Source of the DNA: SIG307 sp045596385
GTDB taxonomy: Bacteria; Bacillota; Clostridia; Lachnospirales; Lachnospiraceae
Assembly: GCA_045596385.1 (NCBI GenBank)
Contig: JAZOCC010000021.1
Location: forward strand, 62,001-126,000
Direction of reading: 5' to 3'
Length of the DNA stretch: 64,000 nucleotides
In this document: piece after piece, positions 7,472 through 16,760 of the stretch
Layout: each line of letters opens with the position of its first letter
Position numbering within the stretch: position 1 is the first letter of the stretch
Notes under the pieces: model-generated
Told to the model about the DNA's origin: nothing
What the model saw: the letters and a program-made list of their open reading frames with translations, nothing else
Databases searched by the model: none
Made by a program: the position numbers and the translations under genes

Positions 7472-8125
7472 TTAAAAAAGAATACGTCCCAGCAAGCCGG
7501 TTGCCATGAGAATGCCGACGATAATCAGTAAGCACCCACTGACAAAGTTAATGATTTTGTAATGCTTTTTGATAAAGGTGAATGCGCCTTTTAAGCTGTC
7601 AATCAGGACGGCACTCAGGATAAACGGAATGCCGAGGCCGAGAGAGTAACAAAGGAGCATCAGGATACCCTGTAGTGCCTGTCCTTCACGGGAAGCCATC
7701 ATCAGCGCGGAGCCGAGGAATGCGCCCACGCACGGTGTCCAGCCCAGAGAGAATACAATGCCGAACAATACTGCTGAAAAGAAGTTCATGTTGTCGGTGT
7801 TGACGGACTGCTGCATTCCTTTGAACAGATTGAGTTTAAATACACCCATAAAGTTCAGGCCGAAGAAAATAACAATCAGTCCGCAGACGATATTTACGAT
7901 GTTCTGATGCCTGGTAAACAGGCTACCGATGCTACCGGCCAGGGCGCCCATGGTGACAAAGACCAGAGTAAAGCCGGAGACAAAGCCCAGCGCACCGGTG
8001 ACGGTTTTCTTTGTGGTACGTTCCCCGCTGCCGGCAAAGTAGGTCAGGTAAATCGGTATCATGGGCAGAAGGCAGGGAGAAATAAAAGTAATGATGCCTT
8101 CTAAAAAGGATATAATGTACTGCAT
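7472..8125 (-). CDS. ccdA: CcdA/DsbD-type thiol reductant transporter
   Basis: This is a 217-residue six-helix membrane protein. The two hallmark cysteines lie in mirror-image motifs, FISPCLLPMIPIYLTYF (Cys18) and LGWTPCVGAFLGSAL (Cys132), which pass electrons from cytoplasmic thioredoxin across the membrane. Length and topology match CcdA. The ATG is preceded by AAGGAGG. Its partner is the tethered thioredoxin encoded directly downstream. Confidence 0.95.
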   Translation of the reverse strand: MQYIISFLEGIITFISPCLLPMIPIYLTYFAGSGERTTKKTVTGALGFVSGFTLVFVTMGALAGSIGSLFTRHQNIVNIVCGLIVIFFGLNFMGVFKLNLFKGMQQSVNTDNMNFFSAVLFGIVFSLGWTPCVGAFLGSALMMASREGQALQGILMLLCYSLGLGIPFILSAVLIDSLKGAFTFIKKHYKIINFVSGCLLIIVGILMATGLLGRILF

Positions 8126-8200
8126 TTGGTTCCTCCTTGTTCGAACCTGATGGAACTGTAGTTTTTCATACAGAACGTTGTTTCATACAAATCCATAGGA

Positions 8201-8270
8201 AAGAAATGCCTCCTACTTTGTACGGGAAATTCGATGGAGTTTCGGTGCAAAATCAGGAGGCTTTTTCTTC
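8201..8270 (-). terminator. Long hairpin between the activase gene and ccdA
   Basis: GCCTCCT (8208-8214) pairs with AGGAGGC (8255-8261). The stem extends through AAGAAA and TTTCTT, around a loop of about 40 bases. Either direction is followed by T-rich sequence. It probably ends the long minus-strand activase transcript before ccdA. Confidence 0.6.
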
Positions 8271-8333
8271 TGTTACATTATTTAGGTTACTTTATGATGC
8301 AAGTCTGCGCAAGCAGCGGCAGATTCGTACTTT

Positions 8334-11300
8334 TTACTTCATCTGCTTTACCGCAGTCGCAAGCATGAGCTTGATACGGTTCAGCTGGTTTACTTCGGAA
8401 GCACCCGGGTCGTAGTCAACGGCTACGATGTTGCTTTCCGGATGGCGACGGCGCAGTTCCTTGATAACACCCTTACCTACTACATGGTTCGGCAGGCAGG
8501 CAAACGGCTGGGTGCAGACAATGTTCGGTGTGCCGGTATGAATAAGCTCGATCATCTCTGCGGTAAGGAACCATCCCTCACCGGTCTGGTTACCGGTGGA
8601 TACGATATCCTCTGCGTACTTTGCCAAAGTGTCGATGCGGGCCGGAGCATCAAAATGCTTGCTGGCCTCCAGTTCCTTTCTGGCGGTGCCGCGGAACTTT
8701 TCCAGGAATTCGTAAATCAGGTTGTTGAGCGTCTTGCTCTTTTTGGACTTGCCCAGGTAATCGGCCTTAAAGTTTGCGTTATACATGGTGTAGTGGAAGA
8801 AGTCTAACAAATCCGGAACAACCGCTTCGGCGCCTTCCGCTTCCAGAAGCTCTACTAAGTAATTATTTGCAGCCGGAAGGAATTTAACCAAAATCTCACC
8901 CACAACGCCCACACGCGGCTTCTTTAAGGTCTCATCAATCGGCAGGGCATCAAAGTCGCGGATAATTCCGCGGATGTTTTTCTTAAACTCGGACATCTTC
9001 GGATGCTTTACCGCTTCGCAACAAATCGCATTCCACTTTTCATACAAGGCGTTTGCAGAGCCTTTTTCCAGCTCGTACGGACGCATACGGTACAGGACAC
9101 GCATGAATACATCGCCGTAGACAATTGCCTGAAGGATGCTCATTAACATCTTCGGGGTATAGGTCAGTCCCGGGTTTTTCTCAATACCGGAGGTACTGAT
9201 GGAAACCACCGGAATATGGCCCATGCCGGCCTTTTGCAGGGCACGGCGGATAAAGCCGATGTAGTTGGTAGCACGGCAGCCGCCGCCGGTCTGGGTAATC
9301 ATAACCGCTACCTTGTTTAAATCATATTTGCCGGAAAGCAATGCGTCCATAATCTGGCCGACCACCATCAGGGACGGGTAGCAGGCGTCGTTATTTACGT
9401 ACTTCAGGCCTACGTCTACTGCCTGTCTGCCGTCGTTGTCAAGAACATCTACCTTGTAGCCGTGGGCACGGAGCGCCGGCTCCAACATGCGGAAGTGAAT
9501 CGGAGACATCTGCGGAGCCAGGAGTGTATATTCTTCCTTCATCTTTTCGGTGAAAATCACGCGATGATGTGCAGCGTCTGCTTCGTGCGGGACAATGCCT
9601 TTACGCTTACGGTCCGCAACGGCGGAGAGTAAGGAACGAATACGGATACGGGCTGCACCCAGGTTGTTTACTTCGTCAATCTTAAGGACGGTGTAAATCT
9701 TACCGGAAGCAGTCAAAATGTCGCTGACCTGGTCGGTGGTTACGGCGTCCAGACCGCAACCGAAGGAGTTTAACTGAATGATCTCTAAATCGGTACGGGT
9801 GCGGACATAAGATGCCGCTGCATACAGTCTGGAATGGTACATCCACTGGTCCACAACGAGGGTAGGACGGTCCACGTTACCTAAATGGGAAACGGAGTCC
9901 TCGGTCAATACCGCTACGTCATAGGAAGTAATGAGCTCCGGAATACCGTGATTGATTTCCGGATCGATATGATACGGTCTGCCGGCAAGTACAATACCCA
10001 GCTTTCCGTTTTTCTTAATATAGTCAAGGGCTGCTTCGCCGGCTTTCTGCATATCGCGTCTTGCGGCGGACAGCTCCTCCCATGCCTTGTCAGCGGCAAG
10101 GGAAACCTCACTTGCCGGGATGCCGTACTCTGCCATAATCTGAACCAGACGCTTGGATGCGATTTCCTTTGTCTCTAAGGACAGGAACGGATTGGCAAAG
10201 GTAATATCATCGGAACGAAGTTCCTCCACGTTGTTCTTGATGTTTTCTCCGTAAGAGGTAACAATCGGACAGTTGTAGTGGTTTCCCGCCTCCGGGAACT
10301 CCTTACGCTCGTACGGAATACACGGATAGAAAATAAACTTACAGCCTTCCTTGATGAGCCAGGAAATGTGACCGTGGGCCAGCTTTGCCGGGTAACATTC
10401 GGATTCACTCGGAATGGACTCGATGCCCATTTCGTAAATCTTACGGCTGGACAACGGGGAGAGTACCACACGGTAACCTAACTCCGTAAAGAAGGTGTGC
10501 CAGAACGGGTAGTTCTCATAAAGGTTCAGTACACGCGGAATACCGACGGTGCCGCGCTTTGCCTGGGTTTCGGAAAGCGGCGCGTAGTCGAAATAACGCT
10601 TTAATTTATAGGCAAATAAGTTCGGAATGTCTGCGTTGCTCTTTTCCTTACCCAGACCCTTTTCGCAGCGGTTACCGGAAATAAAACGACGGTCGCCGGA
10701 GAAACGGTTAATGGTAAGGAGACAGCTGTTGGTACAGCCCTTACAACGGGTCATGGTGGTTTCAAACTTCAGCTCGTTTAAAGCAGCCGGAGTGAGGAGG
10801 GTAGTCTCCTGACCGGTGTAGTGTTCTCTTGCTAAGAGAGCCGCACCGAAGGCACCCATGATACCTGCGATATCCGGGCGTACCGCCTCACAGCCAGAAA
10901 TTTTCTCAAAGCTTCTGAGCACGGCGTTGTTGTAGAAGGTACCGCCCTGTACCACCACCTTCTTACCAAGGTCCTTCGGGTCGGAAATCTTAATAACCTT
11001 GTAAAGAGCGTTCTTAATAACGGAGTAGGCAAGGCCGGCGGAAATGTCTGCAACGGTAGCGCCTTCCTTCTGGGCCTGCTTTACTTTGGAGTTCATAAAT
11101 ACGGTACAGCGGGTACCCAGGTCAATCGGGTTTTCCGCAAAGAGAGCAATCTTAGCGAAGTCCGCAACCTCGTAGTTTAAGGATTTTGCAAAGGTCTCGA
11201 TAAAGGAACCGCAACCGGAGGAGCAGGCTTCGTTCAGCTGTACGCTGTCTACGGAAGAGTTCTTAATCTTGATGCATTTCATGTCCTGGCCGCCGATGTC

Positions 11301-12563
11301 GAGGATACAGTCTACATCCGGGGCAAAGAAGGCTGCCGCATGGTAGTGGGCAACGGTCTCTACCTCGCCCTCATCTAACATAAGAGCCGCCTTAATCAGG
11401 GCTTCGCCGTAACCGGTGGAGCAGGAGCGGACAATCTGTGCACCTTCCGGAAGTAAGGAATAAATCTCCTTCACTGCCTTAATGGTGGTCTTTAACGGAC
11501 TGCCGTTGTTGTTGCTGTAGAAGGAATATAATAACGTTCCGTCTTCGCCTACCACAGCCGCTTTGGTGGTGGTAGAGCCTGCATCGATACCGAGGAAGCA
11601 TTTTCCGCGGTAGGAGGCAAGGTCCGCCTTTTTCACTGTGTGGGCATCGTGGCGGGTCAGGAACTTCTGATAACTTTCTTCGTTGTCAAAGAGTGGCTCC
11701 ATACGGGTCACTTCAAATTCCATCTTAATACCGGTACGCAGTCTGGCTGTCATGTCGGAAAGAGACACGGAAGCGTCTTCCTTTGCGTTCATGGCAGAAC
11801 CGATGGCTGCAAACAGGTGGGAATGTTCCGGAGCAATGACCTGTGCCGGAGTTAGGTTAAGCGTACGGATAAAGGCCGCCTTTAACTCCGTTAAGAAGTG
11901 AAGCGGACCGCCGAGGAAGGCAACATTGCCTCGAATCGGCTTACCGCAGGCAAGGCCGCTGATGGTCTGGTTTACCACAGCCTGGAAAATAGAAGCAGCC
12001 AAATCCTGTTTGGTAGCACCTTCGTTGATTAACGGCTGGATATCGGACTTTGCGAATACGCCGCAACGGGCTGCAATCGGGTAAAGGGCCTGATAATCCT
12101 TTGCATACTCGTTCAGACCGGAAGCATCCGTTTTTAAAAGCGATGCCATCTGGTCGATAAAGGAACCGGTACCGCCTGCGCAGATACCGTTCATACGCTG
12201 TTCCACACCGCCGGTAAAGTAAATAATCTTGGCATCTTCACCGCCAAGCTCAATGGCAACGTCGGTCTGCGGGGCATAGTCGCCCAGGGAAGTAGCAACT
12301 GCCACTACTTCCTGCACAAACGGCACGTCCAAATGCTTTGCGATGGTGAGACCGCCGGAACCGGTAATGACCGGATGGAGGGTTAGCTCACCTAACTGCT
12401 CCTTTGCTTTTTCGAGAAGTCCTGCAAGGGTCCCCTGGATGTCCGCAAAGTGTCTGGTGTAATCGGAAAAGACAACCAGACCGGACGGGTCTAAAATTGC
12501 AATCTTTACAGTTGTGGAACCGATGTCGATACCAAGAGAATAAAAATTCTTTTTCTCAGCCAT
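8334..12563 (-). CDS. Acyl-CoA dehydratase activase-related fusion protein
   Basis: The 1409-residue protein has two ASKHA ATPase domains of the BcrAD/BadFG/HgdC type. The first (about 8-265) starts LGIDIGSTTVKIAI with cluster cysteines at Cys128 (ICAGGTGSF) and Cys167 (RCGVF). The second (about 325-590) starts LGIDAGSTTTKAAV with CSSGCGSF and RCTVF. A DUF2229-like segment follows (about 640-850), then a C-terminal region resembling the HgdB/BcrB dehydratase subunit (about 1000-1400). Known single-domain relatives use a [4Fe-4S] cluster and ATP to inject an electron into 2-hydroxyacyl-CoA dehydratases. The role of these long fusions is not settled. It is a single gene with its own promoter. 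Confidence 0.9.
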   Translation of the reverse strand: MAEKKNFYSLGIDIGSTTVKIAILDPSGLVVFSDYTRHFADIQGTLAGLLEKAKEQLGELTLHPVITGSGGLTIAKHLDVPFVQEVVAVATSLGDYAPQTDVAIELGGEDAKIIYFTGGVEQRMNGICAGGTGSFIDQMASLLKTDASGLNEYAKDYQALYPIAARCGVFAKSDIQPLINEGATKQDLAASIFQAVVNQTISGLACGKPIRGNVAFLGGPLHFLTELKAAFIRTLNLTPAQVIAPEHSHLFAAIGSAMNAKEDASVSLSDMTARLRTGIKMEFEVTRMEPLFDNEESYQKFLTRHDAHTVKKADLASYRGKCFLGIDAGSTTTKAAVVGEDGTLLYSFYSNNNGSPLKTTIKAVKEIYSLLPEGAQIVRSCSTGYGEALIKAALMLDEGEVETVAHYHAAAFFAPDVDCILDIGGQDMKCIKIKNSSVDSVQLNEACSSGCGSFIETFAKSLNYEVADFAKIALFAENPIDLGTRCTVFMNSKVKQAQKEGATVADISAGLAYSVIKNALYKVIKISDPKDLGKKVVVQGGTFYNNAVLRSFEKISGCEAVRPDIAGIMGAFGAALLAREHYTGQETTLLTPAALNELKFETTMTRCKGCTNSCLLTINRFSGDRRFISGNRCEKGLGKEKSNADIPNLFAYKLKRYFDYAPLSETQAKRGTVGIPRVLNLYENYPFWHTFFTELGYRVVLSPLSSRKIYEMGIESIPSESECYPAKLAHGHISWLIKEGCKFIFYPCIPYERKEFPEAGNHYNCPIVTSYGENIKNNVEELRSDDITFANPFLSLETKEIASKRLVQIMAEYGIPASEVSLAADKAWEELSAARRDMQKAGEAALDYIKKNGKLGIVLAGRPYHIDPEINHGIPELITSYDVAVLTEDSVSHLGNVDRPTLVVDQWMYHSRLYAAASYVRTRTDLEIIQLNSFGCGLDAVTTDQVSDILTASGKIYTVLKIDEVNNLGAARIRIRSLLSAVADRKRKGIVPHEADAAHHRVIFTEKMKEEYTLLAPQMSPIHFRMLEPALRAHGYKVDVLDNDGRQAVDVGLKYVNNDACYPSLMVVGQIMDALLSGKYDLNKVAVMITQTGGGCRATNYIGFIRRALQKAGMGHIPVVSISTSGIEKNPGLTYTPKMLMSILQAIVYGDVFMRVLYRMRPYELEKGSANALYEKWNAICCEAVKHPKMSEFKKNIRGIIRDFDALPIDETLKKPRVGVVGEILVKFLPAANNYLVELLEAEGAEAVVPDLLDFFHYTMYNANFKADYLGKSKKSKTLNNLIYEFLEKFRGTARKELEASKHFDAPARIDTLAKYAEDIVSTGNQTGEGWFLTAEMIELIHTGTPNIVCTQPFACLPNHVVGKGVIKELRRRHPESNIVAVDYDPGASEVNQLNRIKLMLATAVKQMK

Positions 12564-12664
12564 AGTAAAAAGTCCTTTCTGTTACCAATATCGCTAAAAC
12601 GTAAGTCCCCACAGGGACGAGTCGGTCTTATGTAAAATTATTTTGAAAATAAACATACTTATTT

Positions 12665-12693
12665 ATTATACGACACGTTTCGTCATGATGCAA
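12665..12693 (-). promoter_or_regulatory. Promoter of the activase gene
   Basis: Minus-strand TTGCAT (12688-12693) and TATAAT (12665-12670) are 17 bases apart. They leave a leader of about 95 bases before an AAAGGA ribosome-binding site. The leader has a small CCCC-ACA-GGGG hairpin (near 12607-12617) but no recognised riboswitch. Confidence 0.7.
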
Positions 12694-12794
12694 GAAAAAA
12701 AGTAAAATGAAATTGTTAAAAATTCATAACAAAACTGAACCACCCATGTGTAATTTGCATAATTTGTAGGTGAAAAGAGCTTCGGGAGAGCGTC

Positions 12795-13163
12795 ATGGCA
12801 ACCTTTGATACTTGTAACGGCATTATTTATACAATCAAAAAAGGAGATACCCTGTATTCCATCAGCGGACGGTTTAAGGTTCCGCTTGCCCGGATTTTAC
12901 GGGCAAATCCGTATATCGATATCTATAATCTGCAAATCGGGGAGCAGATTTGTATTCCGAAATGTCCGACATGTAATCCTTTTTATCTTATGTCCTATAT
13001 CATCAAAGCAGACGAAACTTTGTTGGATATTTTGAACCGGTTCGGCATTGAACTGGAGGATTTGTTAAAGTACAACAACCTGAACGGAATGATGCTGCAG
13101 GCCGGTTCCAGACTTCAGATTCCGGTAAAAAAAGAGGATGAGTCGGAAGAAGACGAAGATTAA
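12795..13163 (+). CDS. Double LysM-domain protein
   Basis: The 122-residue protein consists almost wholly of two LysM modules, IYTIKKGDTLYSISGRFKVPLARILRANP...IGEQICIP and YIIKADETLLDILNRFGIELEDLLKYNNLNG...GSRLQIPV, then a short acidic tail. LysM binds N-acetylglucosamine glycans of peptidoglycan or spore cortex. No signal peptide is visible. That fits either spore-coat or morphogenesis proteins made in the mother cell or a leaderless surface protein. A SpoIID-like gene lies next downstream. The ribosome-binding site (CGGGAGAG) is weak. Confidence 0.88.
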   Translation: MATFDTCNGIIYTIKKGDTLYSISGRFKVPLARILRANPYIDIYNLQIGEQICIPKCPTCNPFYLMSYIIKADETLLDILNRFGIELEDLLKYNNLNGMMLQAGSRLQIPVKKEDESEEDED

Positions 13164-13274
13164 GCGATAAGGTGCGGAGGCGAGAATGTGGATGTGCCGG
13201 GCAGGCGGTAGTTACAGGCACATCCGCATTAGGAATGTAGTATACGGGTCGCTACAGAAAAATGAAATGTGGGA

Positions 13275-13303
13275 TTGAAGCAAGTGTCGGAATATGGTAC
13301 ACT
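13275..13303 (+). promoter_or_regulatory. Promoter upstream of the SpoIID-like gene
   Basis: TTGAAG (13275-13280) and TACACT (13298-13303) are separated by 17 bases. This is a sigma-A-like layout about 35 bases before the gene. Confidence 0.6.
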
Positions 13304-13335
13304 AAAGAGAGACAGACACCGGATGGAAAAGGGAT

Positions 13336-14997
13336 GTGAGGAAAATGCGGAAGAAGGCGGGAAATAAGAGCCGTAGAGCGGGACAGAAGGCAGGAAAACT
13401 GTTTCTGTTTGTGTTTGTGGTGCTTCTTTTTGCGGGCGTATTCCGGCAAGCGACAGCTGCCGAGGCGGGCGTAAGTACCGTGTTTGATATCCGGGTAGGT
13501 CTGAAAAGCAGATTTGCGGGAAAGCAAAGTATTGCGATTTACAATACAAGTCTGGAAGCCGGGTATTGCGACGGTCGGGAGTACAGCCGGGAGACGGTGC
13601 TTTCTTCTGAAACAGGAGTAACCGTCACGCCGGAAAAGAGTGCCTTTTATGCGGTAGATGGTGTGTATACGTTAGCGAAGGCGGAGGAGTTGGCAAAAGC
13701 GCTGACCGATGTGGGAGCAAAGGCATATGCGGTAATGCTTGCTCCGGGAAAGGCCGGTATTTATGTGCCGGTAGCGGAAAACGGCGGTACCGAGGCGGAA
13801 GCGTTACAGACTTTTTCTACGGCAGCAAAGAAATGTAGGGTGACACCGGTCCGGACGGTACAGACCAGTGTCTATCTGATTCGGATGACAGCAGGAGAAC
13901 GGGTGCTGTTTGCAGATGGGGCAGAAGGCTTGTATCCGCAGTTTGGTACTATGCAGAAAGATGAAGATGGGATATATGCGGTGGATTTGGGGAGCTGCAG
14001 CTATCGCGGACGGATGGAAATCGGACGGTACGGCGGAAAATCTACCCTTACGGCGGTAAACGTGGTATCGCTTGAGGAGTACTTGTACGGCGTGGTGCCG
14101 TGCGAAATGCCGGCCTCCTGGCATGCGGAGGCGTTAAAGGCCCAGGCGGTGTGCGCCAGAAGCTACGCCCTGATTAAGGCCGGCTATCATGCGGAAACGG
14201 ATATCAAGCGGGGCTTCCGGATGGTGGATACGGTACAGAGCCAGGTGTACGGCGGAACGACCTACGAACACGCACGAAGCAACGCAGCGGTGGATGCTAC
14301 GAAAGGCGAGACCTTATGCCATGAAAACCGCACCGTAACCGGATATTATTGTTCGGGAAGCGGCGGACATACGGAAAATGTAGAGGACGTATGGGGCTTT
14401 GCCGTGCCGTACTTACAGGGAGTACCGGATATTTACGAGACCAATCCCTCCAAGAAGCCTTGGAGCGTGACGCTGTCTAAGGACGTGCTAATGCGACTGC
14501 TTCGTTCGGAAGGGAAGAATGTAGGAATCCTAAAGAAGGTGATGCAGGAAGTGGTGACCTCTTCGGGGCGTGTGACCAGTCTGCGAATCATCGGAAGTCT
14601 CGGCAGTGTAGGACTTGCCACGGATGCCCTGCGGAATGTACTGGAACTGGCAAGTACGAAGTTTCGGGTGTTTGATTCCGACAGCGTGCCGGATAAGGTG
14701 ACCATACAGGGAGCCGACCGTACGAAAGAAGCGGCTATTCATGATTGTTATGTGATCAGCGGTGGTGGAACCGTGCAGAAAGCCGATGGTCTGACGGAGC
14801 AGTATGTGGTGCTTAGTGCGGACAATATGACGAGCTTTCCGCGGTATGCGCCGGAGGAGGGCGAGTACTTATTTGCCGGTATGGGTAGCGGACACGGTGT
14901 TGGGATGAGCCAGTCGGGAGCCTACGGAATGGCGGAAGCCGGATTTGACTATAAAGAGATTTTAGAACATTATTTTACCGGAATTTCGGTGCGGTAG
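13336..14997 (+). CDS. SpoIID/LytB-domain lytic transglycosylase-like protein
   Basis: The 553-residue protein starts with a very basic run and a membrane or signal segment (about residues 20-38, LFLFVFVVLLFAGVF). A long N-terminal region precedes the SpoIID domain (about 230-380). The domain holds the catalytic-type Glu in VVPCEMPASW (near residue 256), then QAVCARSYAL, GYYCSGSGGHT and a C-terminal GMGSGHGVGMSQSGAYGMA signature. SpoIID cleaves denuded glycan strands during engulfment. Paralogues of this length also occur in vegetative cells. The start is either GTG 13336 (AAAAGGGA before) or ATG 13345 (GAGG before). queA follows after 12 bases. Confidence 0.92.
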   Translation: MRKMRKKAGNKSRRAGQKAGKLFLFVFVVLLFAGVFRQATAAEAGVSTVFDIRVGLKSRFAGKQSIAIYNTSLEAGYCDGREYSRETVLSSETGVTVTPEKSAFYAVDGVYTLAKAEELAKALTDVGAKAYAVMLAPGKAGIYVPVAENGGTEAEALQTFSTAAKKCRVTPVRTVQTSVYLIRMTAGERVLFADGAEGLYPQFGTMQKDEDGIYAVDLGSCSYRGRMEIGRYGGKSTLTAVNVVSLEEYLYGVVPCEMPASWHAEALKAQAVCARSYALIKAGYHAETDIKRGFRMVDTVQSQVYGGTTYEHARSNAAVDATKGETLCHENRTVTGYYCSGSGGHTENVEDVWGFAVPYLQGVPDIYETNPSKKPWSVTLSKDVLMRLLRSEGKNVGILKKVMQEVVTSSGRVTSLRIIGSLGSVGLATDALRNVLELASTKFRVFDSDSVPDKVTIQGADRTKEAAIHDCYVISGGGTVQKADGLTEQYVVLSADNMTSFPRYAPEEGEYLFAGMGSGHGVGMSQSGAYGMAEAGFDYKEILEHYFTGISVR

Positions 14998-15009
14998 GAA
15001 GGATACAAC

Positions 15010-16092
15010 ATGGAAGCATTATTAAAAAGCGATTATTATTTTGATTTACCGGAGGAATTGATTGCGCAGGATCCGCTGGAGGACCGTTCTTCCTCCAGAC
15101 TTTTGGCGGTGGACAAGCGTACAGGAGCTTTTGAGCACCGAATTTTCCGGGATATTAAAGAATATCTTCGTCCGGGAGACTGTCTCGTGTTAAACAATAC
15201 CAGAGTCATTCCGGCACGTTTAATCGGCGAGCGTATCATTGACTATTCCAATATCAAACCGGGTTTTGCACCGGGCGCAGAGGGCGCACAGATTGAGGTG
15301 CTCCTCTTAAAGCGAAAAGAAAACGATACCTGGGAAACTCTTGTTAAGCCGGGAAAGAAGGCAAAGACCGGTACGAAGATTTCTTTTGGTGACGGGAAGT
15401 TAATCGGTACGGTGGTGGACGTACTGCCGGACGGCAATCGTCTGGTGCAGTTTTCCTATGAGGGTATCTTTGAGGAAATACTGGATGCGCTGGGACAGAT
15501 GCCCCTTCCGCCGTACATTACCCATAAGCTACAGGACAAGAACCGTTATCAGACGGTGTACGCAAAGTACGACGGTTCCGCAGCGGCACCGACGGCGGGG
15601 CTTCATTTTACGCCGGAGCTTTTGGCGGAGATTGAAGCCATGGGTGTGACCATTGCCAACGTGACCTTGCACGTGGGCCTCGGCACCTTCCGTCCGGTAA
15701 AGGAAGAGAATATATTGGAGCATCACATGCACACGGAGGCTTATCAGGTGCTTCCGGAAGAGGCAGAGAAAATAAACAAAACGAAGCGTGAGGGCGGCAG
15801 AGTCATCTGCGTCGGTACCACCAGCTGTCGTACCGTGGAATCCGCAACGGACGAAAACGGTATTTTGCAAGCCGGCAGCGGCGATACCAGTATTTTTATT
15901 TATCCGGGGTACAAGTTTAAAATGTTGGACTGCCTGATTACCAATTTCCACCTGCCGGAGTCTACCCTTCTTATGTTGGTGTCCGCATTGGCGGGAAGAG
16001 AGAATGTACTGAAGGTGTACGAGGAAGCGGTGAAGGAGCGGTACAGGTTCTTCTCCTTTGGAGATGCCTGCTTTTTTGGAGAGTTGAAGTAG
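15010..16092 (+). CDS. queA: S-adenosylmethionine:tRNA ribosyltransferase-isomerase
   Basis: At 360 residues it has normal QueA length. It begins FDLPEELIAQDPLEDRSSSRLL and holds the family blocks LNNTRVIPARL, QMPLPPYI, GSAAAPTAGLHFT, HVGLGTFRPV and TNFHLPESTLLMLVSALAG. QueA transfers the ribosyl part of S-adenosylmethionine to preQ1 at position 34 of tRNA, making epoxyqueuosine. The gene follows the SpoIID-like gene closely (GGAAGGAT before ATG) and so is likely co-transcribed. Other queuosine genes are not in the window. Confidence 0.97.
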   Translation: MEALLKSDYYFDLPEELIAQDPLEDRSSSRLLAVDKRTGAFEHRIFRDIKEYLRPGDCLVLNNTRVIPARLIGERIIDYSNIKPGFAPGAEGAQIEVLLLKRKENDTWETLVKPGKKAKTGTKISFGDGKLIGTVVDVLPDGNRLVQFSYEGIFEEILDALGQMPLPPYITHKLQDKNRYQTVYAKYDGSAAAPTAGLHFTPELLAEIEAMGVTIANVTLHVGLGTFRPVKEENILEHHMHTEAYQVLPEEAEKINKTKREGGRVICVGTTSCRTVESATDENGILQAGSGDTSIFIYPGYKFKMLDCLITNFHLPESTLLMLVSALAGRENVLKVYEEAVKERYRFFSFGDACFFGELK

Positions 16093-16135
16093 GGAGATTA
16101 ACAAACTTGGTTCTGATTGTATGAGGTGATATGCG

Positions 16136-16381
16136 TTGAGAAGAAAAGCATTAAAAACAATATTGATAGTACTGTTGTTATGGCTTAGTATATTTTTTGT
16201 TGATTGGTTTACGGTTTCCTGTTTCGATCATGCGCCGATTTTTTGTGTCAAGGATGATGAATGGAATCACTATACCGGAGTGGGGTATTCCTATGATGCC
16301 TATCATCACCCGATAAACGGAAGATTTGAATATTGCTTATATGTATTTGGTATTGATATCAAATCAACCTTTACAAATTGA
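16136..16381 (+). CDS. Small membrane-tethered ORFan (paralogue of 4010-4252)
   Basis: The TTG start at 16136 follows GAGGTGAT by a good distance. The nearby ATG at 16131 runs straight into a stop. The 81-residue product has one hydrophobic helix (about 8-25). A short domain ends GVGYSYDAYHHPINGRFEY...FGIDIKSTFTN, matching the end of the 4010-4252 product. AT-rich composition begins here and continues to about 18.2 kb. Function unknown. Confidence 0.65.
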   Translation: MRRKALKTILIVLLLWLSIFFVDWFTVSCFDHAPIFCVKDDEWNHYTGVGYSYDAYHHPINGRFEYCLYVFGIDIKSTFTN

Positions 16382-16426
16382 ATAAGACCAATGATTAACA
16401 GTAATACAAATCAAGGAGAAGACCAC

Positions 16427-16729
16427 ATGAAACCAAGAACAGAACTGAGTATGCAACTCTATCATATGCTCCTGGAACGCGGGTATCATGAAGAATTGTG
16501 CGAATTGATTACAAAGAATTTGAATACGGATTTTACGGCGGCGCGAATGATCGGGTATCTGTGCCAGTACTCCTATCTGAAGGAGGGGGAAGTGGTGGAT
16601 GAGATGCTTTCCATATTGAGTGACCGTAATGCAATCATCAAGAAAAAGGAAACGGAAGCAGCCCAGACTACAATCAATGAGATGTATGAGTATGGGCTGG
16701 GCGTAGAGGATGACGACGGAATGATATAG
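16427..16729 (+). CDS. Small hypothetical protein
   Basis: The ATG at 16427 follows AAGGAGAA by seven bases, better than the upstream in-frame ATG at 16391. The 100-residue soluble, mostly helical product has no motif I recognise. Its C-terminal third (NEMYEYGLGVEDDDGMI) is strongly acidic. It may be co-transcribed with the next gene, which starts 31 bases downstream. Confidence 0.6.
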   Translation: MKPRTELSMQLYHMLLERGYHEELCELITKNLNTDFTAARMIGYLCQYSYLKEGEVVDEMLSILSDRNAIIKKKETEAAQTTINEMYEYGLGVEDDDGMI

Positions 16730-16760
16730 TAGTTGAGTTTGAGGCAGAAGGTGAGTGAAG

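Noticed and set aside
8137..8415. A 92-codon plus-strand frame between ccdA and the activase gene
   Set aside because: It overlaps the hairpin and the activase 3' end in antisense and lacks a start signal.
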